DNA of 64,000 bases from Arenicola marina. Taxonomy: Eukaryota > Annelida > Polychaeta > Arenicolidae. This document shows positions 53,109-63,197 of this stretch, in pieces; position 1 is the stretch's first letter; every line of letters starts with the position of its first letter. The notes beneath the pieces were generated by a model. That model worked only from the letters and a program-made list of their open reading frames with translations, did no database searches and was not told where the DNA came from. Both the position numbers and the translations under genes were made by a program. Where the stretch lies: assembly GCA_964019135.1 (NCBI GenBank), contig OZ025252.1:46164959-46228958 (forward strand), given 5' to 3'.

Positions 53109-54206
53109 ATGGCTCTTGAAGGATGTATGAGATCCCACAATTCGCAGAAGAGCGGTCACCACGCACATGCTGAATATAGCTTGGAGTACTTGGAGGCGCA
53201 CCTGACGCTATCTTCGGAGTTTGCTGACATTGATATAGACTTCTACATTGACAATATTGTTCACAGCTGTTGCGATCTCATCAATTTAGAGGTGCCTGAT
53301 TGTCAGCTTTGTACCAGCTCAGAACTCAAGGCACTGGATCACCACCAGCCCAGCTCTACTGACATGGAAGACGATAAACTATCATTCGCTTCACCACTAC
53401 ACCCGAGTCCCCAATCGTCACCAGTGACGTCCCAACATACTCTGTACAACGTGGCGGAGCCTGATAATGCATCATATGTGGATACGAGTTTCTTGCTTAT
53501 GGGAAACTGTTACAACCTTCCACAAGAAATAGCCACGCCTTGTCCAGGTCCCCACAACAATTATTTCTTTGACAACATCAGCTGCTCTTGTCGAGTAGAG
53601 GCTCTGCAGATTGCAGAACAAGATGATTACATGACCGTTTCTAATGGTGATGATGACCAAATCAAGACGGCAACGGTCAACACGTTGGCCATTCAGCAAA
53701 AGCCAACTGATTCATTCATTGCCATGATAGCTAAGGCCATTATGAGTACATCAGACGGTGAAATGCTTGTGGCTGATATCTATCAATGGATTCTGGACAA
53801 TTATCCTTACTATCAGAAGACCAAGTGCGCCTGGAGGATCAGCGTTCGTCACAACCTTTCCGTCAACGAGTGTTTCGTCAAGGGGCAACGCAGCAGAAGA
53901 AATCGGGGTTTCTATTGGTCCATCCATCCACTATCTGTAGAAGATTTCACCAACGGTTGTTTCCAGAGGCGTCAAGCACGTCGGCGCATCCAGCAGCAGA
54001 ATCGCACCCAATGTGCGTCACAGTCTCAACAGCTGCATGCCATCACTACCAACAGTAGTTACCCAGCATCACAACACACCCCGGGATTCAACGAATGTAA
54101 AGATATCATTCATGCCACAAAGGCCATGGAACCGATGTGGTCTGATTACTGCCAGGTTCCAGCGATCGCCATCCCGGATGAATACCTTCACCACTTTTCT
54201 GTCTAA
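53109..54206 (+). CDS. FoxQ2-like forkhead transcription factor, copy 24 (type C)
   Basis: Full 365 aa. Cys159, Ile185, Pro233 and Lys237 as in copies 2 and 9. It has Asp173, where copy 9 has Tyr, and Lys239, where copy 2 has a stop, so it is the cleanest example of type C. Confidence 0.92.
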   Translation: MALEGCMRSHNSQKSGHHAHAEYSLEYLEAHLTLSSEFADIDIDFYIDNIVHSCCDLINLEVPDCQLCTSSELKALDHHQPSSTDMEDDKLSFASPLHPSPQSSPVTSQHTLYNVAEPDNASYVDTSFLLMGNCYNLPQEIATPCPGPHNNYFFDNISCSCRVEALQIAEQDDYMTVSNGDDDQIKTATVNTLAIQQKPTDSFIAMIAKAIMSTSDGEMLVADIYQWILDNYPYYQKTKCAWRISVRHNLSVNECFVKGQRSRRNRGFYWSIHPLSVEDFTNGCFQRRQARRRIQQQNRTQCASQSQQLHAITTNSSYPASQHTPGFNECKDIIHATKAMEPMWSDYCQVPAIAIPDEYLHHFSV

Positions 54207-55355
54207 CTAATACAAGAAACTGGTTGTCCTGTGTATAATTTAGCAGTGATTGCCAAGAGTTTGTGTAACATTGTATCGAATATTTCATAACATGCATTGT
54301 ACATAAGATCATCTATCAATAAAAACATTATTTATGCACAATATACATGAATCCCTTCATTCTCTTCGTCCAAATCCATATCATCCAACTCGGCATATAT
54401 CGAGGAAAATGAAGTCAGTAAACTATAACTTAACGACTACGTCCAGCAAACGCCATTTCAATCAAAAAGGCTCCGTTCGATCTATGACGAAATGCCGTAT
54501 ACATTTAGTAAGAATTAGCATAGCGACTATATACAGCTCAACACGCAAGCACAGATTCTTATGCAGCGTTGTTGTACTCGAAAAACGCCACAGGGCTTCA
54601 AAAGGCGTTATATATGATCCCCAAATATGTGGGACACCATTTATGCCACGCAAATAAATATGCCGTATGATATGCCGCTACAATGGTAGTATTACATTTG
54701 AGTCAATACTTTCGCCGACTTCGAGGAATTCGCACACGATCAATGTCATAGCTGTGATCAACACCATTCTTATTTCACGGTATTTGCATATGATATGCCG
54801 CCAACGATTTCATGGTAATGTTCACCCTAATAAATTCAATATGAAACCAAATAGAGTTTCCAAAATATGCGCCTTTTAGTCATATTTAATTTAGTCAACG
54901 GTTCTGTGGCAGGATTCTGTCATCTGTTATATTGTTTTACATCTCCAGTTACGGTTCATCCGTTAGAGCGGAAACCCTTCGAATCCGTGCTGTAGGCAAA
55001 TGTCATATGGCACTGTTATAACTAATCATGTCGTCCGTCAAATTTGTGGCACACGTGGTCTTGATACTATTGCAATTAATGTGAGACATTGAGCATCATT
55101 CGATTGCTTGCTGTCACCAACACCTCAAAATACTCAGACGTCAGATGTTAATTAATTGATGTCATCACCTGGCCATGCTCCACCTTTATCGGAATTTGTC
55201 AGAAGTTAATTGCAATTACATTAAATTGACACGAAAAGTGAAGTATAAAATGATCTGCTCCGTCTAGTTCATCATCATTCGACGTCAAGTACTTCCATTG
55301 TGAAGGGCATTAGAATACTTTTTCGGCTGTCGATATCAAGTTAAGTAGCATAGAA
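54207..55355 (+). other. Spacer 24
   Basis: No gene. Poly(A) signal at 54318-54323, preceded by private CATCTATCAATAAA. Beta 5' half; promoter half haplotype i with the 2-nt deletion, as in spacer 2. Confidence 0.75.
55244..55280 (+). promoter_or_regulatory. Core promoter, copy 25
   Basis: TATAAAA at 55244-55250, TCATTC at 55275-55280. Haplotype i. The leader ATG is ACG here (55282-55284), so the upstream ORF is lost. Confidence 0.65.
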
Positions 55356-56453
55356 ATGGCTCTTGAAGGATGTATGAGATCCCACAATTCGCAGAAGAGC
55401 GGTCACCACGCACATGCTGAATATAGCTTGGAGTACTTGGAGGCGCACCTGACGCTATCTTCGGAGTTTGCTGACATTGATATAGACTTCTACATTGACA
55501 ATATTGTTCACAGCTGTTGCGATCTCATCAATTTAGAGGTGCCTGATTGTCAGCTTTGTACCAGCTCAGAACTCAAGGCACTGGATCACCACCAGCCCAG
55601 CTCTACTGACATGGAAGACGATAAACTATCATTCGCTTCACCACTACACCCGAGTCCCCAATCGTCACCAGTGACGTCCCAACATACTCTGTACAACGTG
55701 GCGGAGCCTGATAATGCATCATATGTGGGTACGAGTTTTTTGCTTATGGGAAACTGTTACAACCTTCCCCAAGAAGTAGCCACGCCTTGTCCAGGTCCCC
55801 ACAACAATTATTTCTTTGACAACATCAGCTACTCTTGTCGAGTAGAGGCTCTGCAGATTGCAGAACAAGATGATTACATGACCGTTTCTAATGGTGATGA
55901 TGACCAAACCAAGACGGCAACGGTCAACACGTTGGCCATTCAGCAAAAGCCAACTGATTCATTCATTGCCATGATAGCTAAGGCCATTATGAGTACATCA
56001 GACGGTGAAATGCTTGTGGCTGATATCTATCAATGGATTCTGGACAATTATGCTTACTATCAGACGACCAAGTGCGCCTGGAGGATCAGCGTTCGTCACA
56101 ACCTTTCCGTCAACGAGTGTTTCGTCAAGGGGCAACGCAGCAGAAGAAATCGGGGTTTCTATTGGTCCATTCATCCACTTTCTGTAGACGATTTCACCAA
56201 CGGTTGTTTCCAGAGGCGTCAAGCACGTCGGCGCATCCAGCAGCAGAATCGCACCCAATGTGCGTCACAGTCTCAACAGCTGCATGCCATCACTACCGAC
56301 AGTAGTTACCCAGCATCACAACACACCCCGGGATTCAACGAATGTAAAGATATCATTCATGCCACAAAGGCCATGGAACCGATGTGGTCTGATTACTGCC
56401 AGGTTCCAGCGATCGCCATCCCGGATGAATACCTTCACCACTTTTCTGTCTAA
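55356..56453 (+). CDS. FoxQ2-like forkhead transcription factor, copy 25 (type D)
   Basis: Full 365 aa. As copy 3 (Gly125, Val141, Ala233, Thr237, Asp315, Gln322) with one private change, Glu278 to Asp (SVDDF), in the otherwise invariant FoxQ2 tail. It is the D unit that block 2 lacks. Confidence 0.92.
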   Translation: MALEGCMRSHNSQKSGHHAHAEYSLEYLEAHLTLSSEFADIDIDFYIDNIVHSCCDLINLEVPDCQLCTSSELKALDHHQPSSTDMEDDKLSFASPLHPSPQSSPVTSQHTLYNVAEPDNASYVGTSFLLMGNCYNLPQEVATPCPGPHNNYFFDNISYSCRVEALQIAEQDDYMTVSNGDDDQTKTATVNTLAIQQKPTDSFIAMIAKAIMSTSDGEMLVADIYQWILDNYAYYQTTKCAWRISVRHNLSVNECFVKGQRSRRNRGFYWSIHPLSVDDFTNGCFQRRQARRRIQQQNRTQCASQSQQLHAITTDSSYPASQHTPGFNECKDIIHATKAMEPMWSDYCQVPAIAIPDEYLHHFSV

Positions 56454-57604
56454 CTAATACAAGAAACTGGTTGTCGTGTGTATAATTTAGCAGTGATTGG
56501 CAACAGTTTGTGTAACATTGTATCGAATATTTCATAACATGCATTGTACATAAGATCATCAATCAATAAAAACATTATTTATGCACAATATACATGAATC
56601 CCTTCATTCTCTTCGTCCAAATCCATATCATCCAACTCGGCATATATCGAGGAAAATGAAGTCAGTAAACTATAACTTAACGACTACGTCCAGCAAACGC
56701 CATTTCAATCAAAAAGGCTCCGTTCGATCTATGACGAAATGCCGTATACATTTAGTAAGAATTAGCATAGCGACTATATACAGCTCAACACGCAAGCACA
56801 GATTCTTATGCAGCGTTGTTGTACTCGAAAAACGCCACAGGGCTTCAAAAGGCGTTATATATGATCCCCAAATATGTGGGACACCATTTATGCCACGCAA
56901 ATAAATATGCCGTATGATATGCCGCTACAATGGTAGTCTAACATTTGAGTCAATACTTTCGCCGACTTCGAGGAATTCGCACACGATCAATGTCATAGCT
57001 TTGATCAACACCATTCTTATTTCATGGTATTTGCATATGATATGCCGCCAACGATTTCATGGCAATGTTCACCCTAATAAATTCAAGATGAAACCAAATA
57101 GAGTTTCCAAAATATGCGCCTTTTAGTCATATTTAATTTAGTCAACGGTTCTGTGGCAGGATTCTATGTCATCTGTTATATTGTTTTACATCCCCAGTTA
57201 CGGTTCATCCGTTAGAGCGGAAACCCTTCGAATCCGTGCTGTAGGCAAATGTCATATGCCACTGTTATAACTAATCATGTCGTCCATCAAATTTGTGCTA
57301 CACGTGGTCTTTATACTATTGCAATTAATGTGAGGCATTGAGCATCATTCGATTGCTTGCTGTCACCAACACCTCAAAATACTCAGATGTCAGATGTTAA
57401 TCAATTGATGTCATCACCTGGCCATATTAAACGTTTATCGGAATGTTTCAGAAGTTAATTGCAATTACATTAAATTGACACGAAAAGTGAAGTATAAAAT
57501 GATCTGCTCCGTCTAGTTCATCATCATTCGATGTCAAGCACTGCCATTGTGAAGGGCATTAGAATACTTTATCGGCTGTCGATATCAAGTTAAGTAGCAT
57601 AGAA
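56454..57604 (+). other. Spacer 25
   Basis: No gene. Poly(A) signal at 56565-56570. 3' UTR variant GTCGTG; beta 5' half with GTCTAAC and CATGGTATTTGC as in the far half of spacer 9. Private TTCAAGATG. Promoter half haplotype ii. Confidence 0.75.
57493..57529 (+). promoter_or_regulatory. Core promoter, copy 26
   Basis: TATAAAA at 57493-57499, TCATTC at 57524-57529. Haplotype ii. Confidence 0.65.
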
Positions 57605-58702
57605 ATGGCTCTTGAAGGATGTATGAGATCCCACAATTCGCAGAAGAGCGGTCACCACGCACATGCTGAATATAGCTTGGAGTACTTGGAGGCGCACCTG
57701 ACGCTATCTTCGGAGTTTGCTGACATTGATATAGACTTCTACATTGACAATATTGTTCACAGCTGTTGGGATCTCATCAATTTAGAGGTGCCTGATTGTA
57801 AGCTTTTTACCAGCTCAGAACTCAAGGCACTGGATCACGACCAGCCCAGCTCTACTGACCTGGAAGACGATAAACTATCATTCGCTTCACCACTACACCC
57901 GAGTCCCCAATCGTCACCAGTGACGTCCCAACATACTCTGTACAACGTGGCGGAGCCTGATAATGCATCATATGTGGATACGAGTTTCTTGCTTATGGGA
58001 AACTGTTACAACCTTCCACAAAGAATAGCCACGCCTTGTCCAGGTCCCCACAACAATTATTTCTTTGACAACATCAGCTACTCTTGTCGAGTAGAGGCTC
58101 TGCAGATTGCAGAACAAGATGATTACATGACCGTTTCTAATGGTGATGATGACCAAACCAAGACGGCAACGGTCAACACGTTGGCCATTCAGCAAAAGCC
58201 AACTGATTCATTCATTGCCATGATAGCTAAGGCCATTATGAGTACATCAGACGGTGAAATGCTTGTGGCTGATATCTATCAATGGATTCTGGACAATTAT
58301 GCTTACTATCAGACGACCAAGTGCGCCTGGAGGATCAGCGTTCGTCACAACCTTTCCGTCAACGAGTGTTTCGTCAAGGGGCAACGCAGCAGAAGAAATC
58401 GGGGTTTCTATTGGTCCATCCATCCACTATCTGTAGAAGATTTCACCAACGGTTGTTTCCAGAGGCGTCAAGCACGTCGGCGCATCCAGCAGCAGAATCG
58501 CTCCCAATGTGCGTCACAGTCTCAACAGCTGCATGCCATCACTACCAACAGTAGTTACCCAGCATCACAACACACGCCGGGATTCAACGAATGTAAAGAT
58601 ATCATTCATGCCACAAAGGCCATGGAACCGATGTGGTCTGATTACTGCCAGGTTCCAGCGATCGCCATCCCGGATGAATACCTTCACCACTTTTCTGTCT
58701 AA
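57605..58702 (+). CDS. FoxQ2-like forkhead transcription factor, copy 26 (type E)
   Basis: Full 365 aa, same protein as copies 4 and 10 (Asn49, Trp55, Lys66, Arg140, Ala233, Ser300). It lies 35,971 bp after copy 10. Confidence 0.92.
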   Translation: MALEGCMRSHNSQKSGHHAHAEYSLEYLEAHLTLSSEFADIDIDFYIDNIVHSCWDLINLEVPDCKLFTSSELKALDHDQPSSTDLEDDKLSFASPLHPSPQSSPVTSQHTLYNVAEPDNASYVDTSFLLMGNCYNLPQRIATPCPGPHNNYFFDNISYSCRVEALQIAEQDDYMTVSNGDDDQTKTATVNTLAIQQKPTDSFIAMIAKAIMSTSDGEMLVADIYQWILDNYAYYQTTKCAWRISVRHNLSVNECFVKGQRSRRNRGFYWSIHPLSVEDFTNGCFQRRQARRRIQQQNRSQCASQSQQLHAITTNSSYPASQHTPGFNECKDIIHATKAMEPMWSDYCQVPAIAIPDEYLHHFSV

Positions 58703-59851
58703 CTAATACAAGAAACTGGTTGTCCTGTGTATAATTTAGCAGTGATTGCCAAGAGTTTGTGTAACATTGTATCGAATATTTCATAACATGCATTGTACAT
58801 AAGATCATCAATCAATAAAAACATTATTTATGCACAATATACATGAATCCTTTCATTCTCTTTGTCCAAATCCATATCATCCAACTCGGCATATATCGAG
58901 GAAAATGAAGTCAGTAAACTATAACTTAACGACTACGTCCAGCAAACGCCATTTCAATCAAAAAGGCTCCGTTCGATCTATGACGAAATGCCGTATACAT
59001 TTAGTAAGAATTAGCATAGCGACTATATACAGCTCAACACGCAAGCACAGATTCTTATGCAGCGTTGTTGTACTCGAAAAACGCCACAGGGCTTCAAAAG
59101 GCGTTATATATGATCCCCAAATATGTGGGACACCATTTATGCCACGCAAATAAATATGCCGTATGATATGCCGCTACAATGGTAGTATTACATTTGAGTC
59201 AATACTTTCGCCGACTTCGAGGAATTCGCACACGATCAATGTCATAGCTGTGATCAACACCATTCTTATTTCACGGTATTTGCATATGATATGCCGCCAA
59301 CGATTTCATGGTAATGTTCACCCTAATAAATTCAATATGAAACCAAATAGAGTTTCCAAAATATGCGCCTTTTAGTCATATTTAATTTAGTCAACGGTTC
59401 TGTGGCAGGATTCTGTCATCTGTTATATTGTTTTACATCTCCAGTTACGGTTCATCCGTTAGAGCGGAAACCCTTCGAATCCGTGCTGTAGGCAAATGTC
59501 ATATGGCACTGTTATAACTAATCATGTCGTCCGTCAAATTTGTGGCACACGTGGTCTTGATACTATTGCAATTAATGTGAGACATTGAGCATCATTCGAT
59601 TGCTTGCTGTCACCAACACCTCAAAATACTCAGACGTCAGATGTTAATTAATTGATGTCATCACCTGGCCATGCTCCACCTTTATCGGAATTTGTCAGAA
59701 GTTAATTGCAATTACATTAAATTGACACGAAAAGTGAAGTATAAAATGATCTGCTCCGTCTAGTTCATCATCATTCGATGTCAAGTACTTCCATTGTGAA
59801 GGGCATTAGAATACTTTTTCGGCTGTCGATATCAAGTTAAGTAGCATAGAA
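58703..59851 (+). other. Spacer 26
   Basis: No gene. Poly(A) signal at 58814-58819. 3' UTR variant GTCCTG; gamma 5' half. Promoter half haplotype i with the 2-nt deletion. Confidence 0.75.
59740..59776 (+). promoter_or_regulatory. Core promoter, copy 27
   Basis: TATAAAA at 59740-59746, TCATTC at 59771-59776. Haplotype i. Confidence 0.65.
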
Positions 59852-60927
59852 ATGGCTCTTGAAGGATGTATGAGATCCCACAATTCGCAGAAGAGCGGTC
59901 ACCACGCACATGCTGAATATAGCTTGGAGTACTTGGAGGCGCACCTGACGCTATCTTCGGAGTTTGCTGACATTGATATAGACTTCTACATTGACAATAT
60001 TGTTCACAGCTGTTGCGATCTCATCAATTTAGAGGTGCCTGATTGTCAGCTTTGTACCAGCTCAGAACTCAAGGCACTGGATCACCACCAGCCCAGCTCT
60101 ACTGACATGGAAGACGATAAACTATCATTCGCTTCACCACTACACCCGAGTCCCCAATCGTCACCAGTGACGTCCCAACATACTCTGTACAACGTGGCGG
60201 AGCCTGATAATGCATCATATGTGGGTACGAGTTTTTTGCTTATGGGAAACTGTTACAACCTTCCCCAAGAAGTAGCCACGCCTTGTCCAGGTCCCCACAA
60301 CAATTATTTCTTTGACAACATCAGCTACTCTTGTGGAGTAGAGGCTCTGCAGATTGCAGAACAAGATGATTACATGACCGTTTCTAATGGTGATGATGAC
60401 CAAACCAAGACGGCAACGGTCAACACGTTGGCCATTCAGCAAAAGCCAACTGATTCATTCATTGCCATGATAGCTAAGGCCATTATGAGTACATCAGACG
60501 GTGAAATGCTTGTGGCTGATATCTATCAATGGATTCTGGACAATTATGCTTACTATCAGACGACCAAGTGCGCCTGGAGGATCAGCGTTCGTCACAACCT
60601 TTCCGTCAACGAGTGTTCGTCAAGGGGCAACGCAGCAGAAGAAATCGGGGTTTCTATTGGTCCATTCATCCACTATCTGTAGAAGATTTCACCAACGGTT
60701 GTTTCCCGAGGCGTCAAGCACGTCGGCGCATCCAGCAGCAGAATCGCACCCAATGTGCGTCACAGTCTCAACAGCTGCATGCCATCACTACCGACAGTAG
60801 TTACCCAGCATCACCACACACCCCGGGATTCAACGAATGTAAAGATATCATTCATGCCACAAAGGCCATGGAACCGATGTGGTCTGATTACTGCCAGGTT
60901 CCAGCGATCGCCATCCCGGATGAATAG
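59852..60927 (+). pseudogene. FoxQ2-like copy 27 (type F), same 1-nt deletion as copy 11
   Basis: Same missing T after Cys255, giving a 276-residue product that stops at 60680-60682. The original frame stays open to the F-type TAG at 60925-60927. Q286P and Pro322 are shared with copy 11. It differs by Gly162 (GGA at 60335-60337), otherwise known only in J copies 17 and 20, suggesting a short conversion patch or recurrent mutation. Confidence 0.88.
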
Positions 60928-60948
60928 CTTCACCACTTTTCTGTCTAA

Positions 60949-62099
60949 CTAATACAAGAAACTGGTTGTCGTGTGTATAATTTAGCAGTGATTGGCAACA
61001 GTTTGTGTAACATTGTATCGAATATTTCATAACATGCATTGTACATAAGATCATCAATCAATAAAAACATTATTTATGCACAATATACATGAATCCCTTC
61101 ATTCTCTTCGTCCAAATCCATATCATCCAACTCGGCATATATCGAGGAAAATGAAGTCAGTAAACTATAACTTAACGACTACGTCCAGCAAACGCCATTT
61201 CAATCAAAAAGGCTCCGTTCGATCTATGACGAAATGCCGTATACATTTAGTAAGAATTAGCATAGCGACTGAATACAGCTCAACACGCAAGCACAGATTC
61301 TTATGCAGCGTTGTTGTACTCGAAAAACGCCACAGGGCTTCAAAAGGCGTTATATATGATCCCCAAATATGTGGGACACCATTTATGCCACGCAAATAAA
61401 TATGCCGTATGATATGCCGCTACAATGGTAGTCTAACATTTGAGTCAATACTTTCGCCGACTTCGAGGAATTCGCACACGATCAATGTCATAGCTTTGAT
61501 CAACACCATTCTTATTTCACGGTATTTGCATATGATATGCCGCCAACGATTTCATGGCAATGTTCACCCTAATAAATTCAATATGAAACCAAATAGAGTT
61601 TCCAAAATATGCGCCTTTTAGTCATATTTAATTTAGTCAACGGTTCTGTGGCAGGATTCTATGTCATCTGTTATATTGTTTTACATCCCCAGTTACGGTT
61701 CATCCGTTAGAGCGGAAACCCTTCGAATCCGTGCTGTAGGCAAATGTCATATGCCACTGTTATAACTAATCATGTCGTCCATCAAATTTGTGCTACACGT
61801 GGTCTTTATACTATTGCAATTAATGTGAGGCATTGAGCATCATTCGATTGCTTGCTGTCACCAACACCTCAAAATACTCAGATGTCAGATGTTAATCAAT
61901 TGATGTCATCACCTGGCCATATTAAACGTTTATCGGAATGTTTCAGAAGTTAATTGCAATTACATTAAATTGACACGAAAAGTGAAGTATAAAATGATCT
62001 GCTCCGTCTAGTTCATCATCATTCGATGTCAAGCACTGCCATTGTGAAGGGCATTAGAATACTTTATCGGCTGTCGATATCAAGTTAAGTAGCATAGAA
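60949..62099 (+). other. Spacer 27
   Basis: No gene. Poly(A) signal at 61060-61065. 3' UTR variant GTCGTG; beta 5' half with GCGACTGAATACAG as in spacer 11. Promoter half haplotype ii. Confidence 0.75.
61988..62024 (+). promoter_or_regulatory. Core promoter, copy 28
   Basis: TATAAAA at 61988-61994, TCATTC at 62019-62024. Haplotype ii. Confidence 0.65.
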
Positions 62100-63197
62100 A
62101 TGGCTCTTGAAGGATGTATGAGATCCCACAATTCGCAGAAGAGCGGTCACCACGCACATGCTGAATATAGCTTGGAGTACTTGAATGCGCACCTGACGTT
62201 ATCTTCGGAGTTTGCTGACATTGATATAGACTTCTACATTGACAATATTGTTCACAGCTGTTGGGATCTCATCAATTTAGAGGTGCCTGATTGTAAGCTT
62301 TTTACCAGCTCAGAACTCAAGGCACTGGATCACGACCAGCCCAGCTCTACTGACCTGGAAGACGATAAACTATCATTCGCTTCACCACTACACCCGAGTC
62401 CCCAATCGTCACCAGTGACGTCCCAACATACTCTGTACAACGTGGCGGAGCCTGATAATGCATCATATGTGGATACGAGTTTCTTGCTTATGGGAAACTG
62501 TTACAACCTTCCACAAAGAATAGCCACGCCTTGTCCAGGTCCCCACAACAATTATTTCTTTGACAACATCAGCTACTCTTGTCGAGTAGAGGCTCTGCAG
62601 ATTGCAGAACAAGATGATTACATGACCGTTTCTAATGGTGATGATGACCAAACCAAGACGGCAACGGTCAACACGTTGGCCATTCAGCAAAAGCCAACTG
62701 ATTCATTCATTGCCATGATAGCTAAGGCCATTATGAGTACATCAGACGGTGAAATGCTTGTGGCTGATATCTATCAATGGATTCTGGACAATTATGCTTA
62801 CTATCAGACGACCAAGTGCGCCTGGAGGATCAGCGTTCGTCACAACCTTTCCGTCAACGAGTGTTTCGTCAAGGGGCAACGCAGCAGAAGAAATCGGGGT
62901 TTCTATTGGTCCATCCATCCACTATCTGTAGAAGATTTCACCAACGGTTGTTTCCAGAGGCGTCAAGCACGTCGGCGCATCCAGCAGCAGAATCGCTCCC
63001 AATGTGCGTCACAGTCTCAACAGCTGCATGCCATCACTACCAACAGTAGTTACCCAGCATCACAACACACGCCGGGATTCAACGAATGTAAAGATATCAT
63101 TCATGCCACAAAGGCCATGGAACCGATGTGGTCTGATTACTGCCAGGTTCCAGCGATCGCCATCCCGGATGAATACCTTCACCACTTTTCTGTCTAA
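62100..63197 (+). CDS. FoxQ2-like forkhead transcription factor, copy 28 (type G)
   Basis: Full 365 aa, same protein as copies 12 and 15 (Asn29, Trp55, Lys66, Arg140, Ala233, Ser300). Last complete gene in the window. Confidence 0.92.
   Translation: MALEGCMRSHNSQKSGHHAHAEYSLEYLNAHLTLSSEFADIDIDFYIDNIVHSCWDLINLEVPDCKLFTSSELKALDHDQPSSTDLEDDKLSFASPLHPSPQSSPVTSQHTLYNVAEPDNASYVDTSFLLMGNCYNLPQRIATPCPGPHNNYFFDNISYSCRVEALQIAEQDDYMTVSNGDDDQTKTATVNTLAIQQKPTDSFIAMIAKAIMSTSDGEMLVADIYQWILDNYAYYQTTKCAWRISVRHNLSVNECFVKGQRSRRNRGFYWSIHPLSVEDFTNGCFQRRQARRRIQQQNRSQCASQSQQLHAITTNSSYPASQHTPGFNECKDIIHATKAMEPMWSDYCQVPAIAIPDEYLHHFSV

Larger units (their letters stand above)
47460..63197 (+). repeat. Higher-order block 3: copies 22-28, types A B C D E F G
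   Basis: Copies 22, 23 and 24 match copies 7, 8 and 9 at exactly 33,724 bp. Copies 26, 27 and 28 match 10, 11 and 12 at 35,971 bp. Copy 25 is the extra D unit and most resembles copy 3. The pairs are not identical base for base (for example Ala233 in copy 7, Pro233 in copy 22). Confidence 0.8.
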
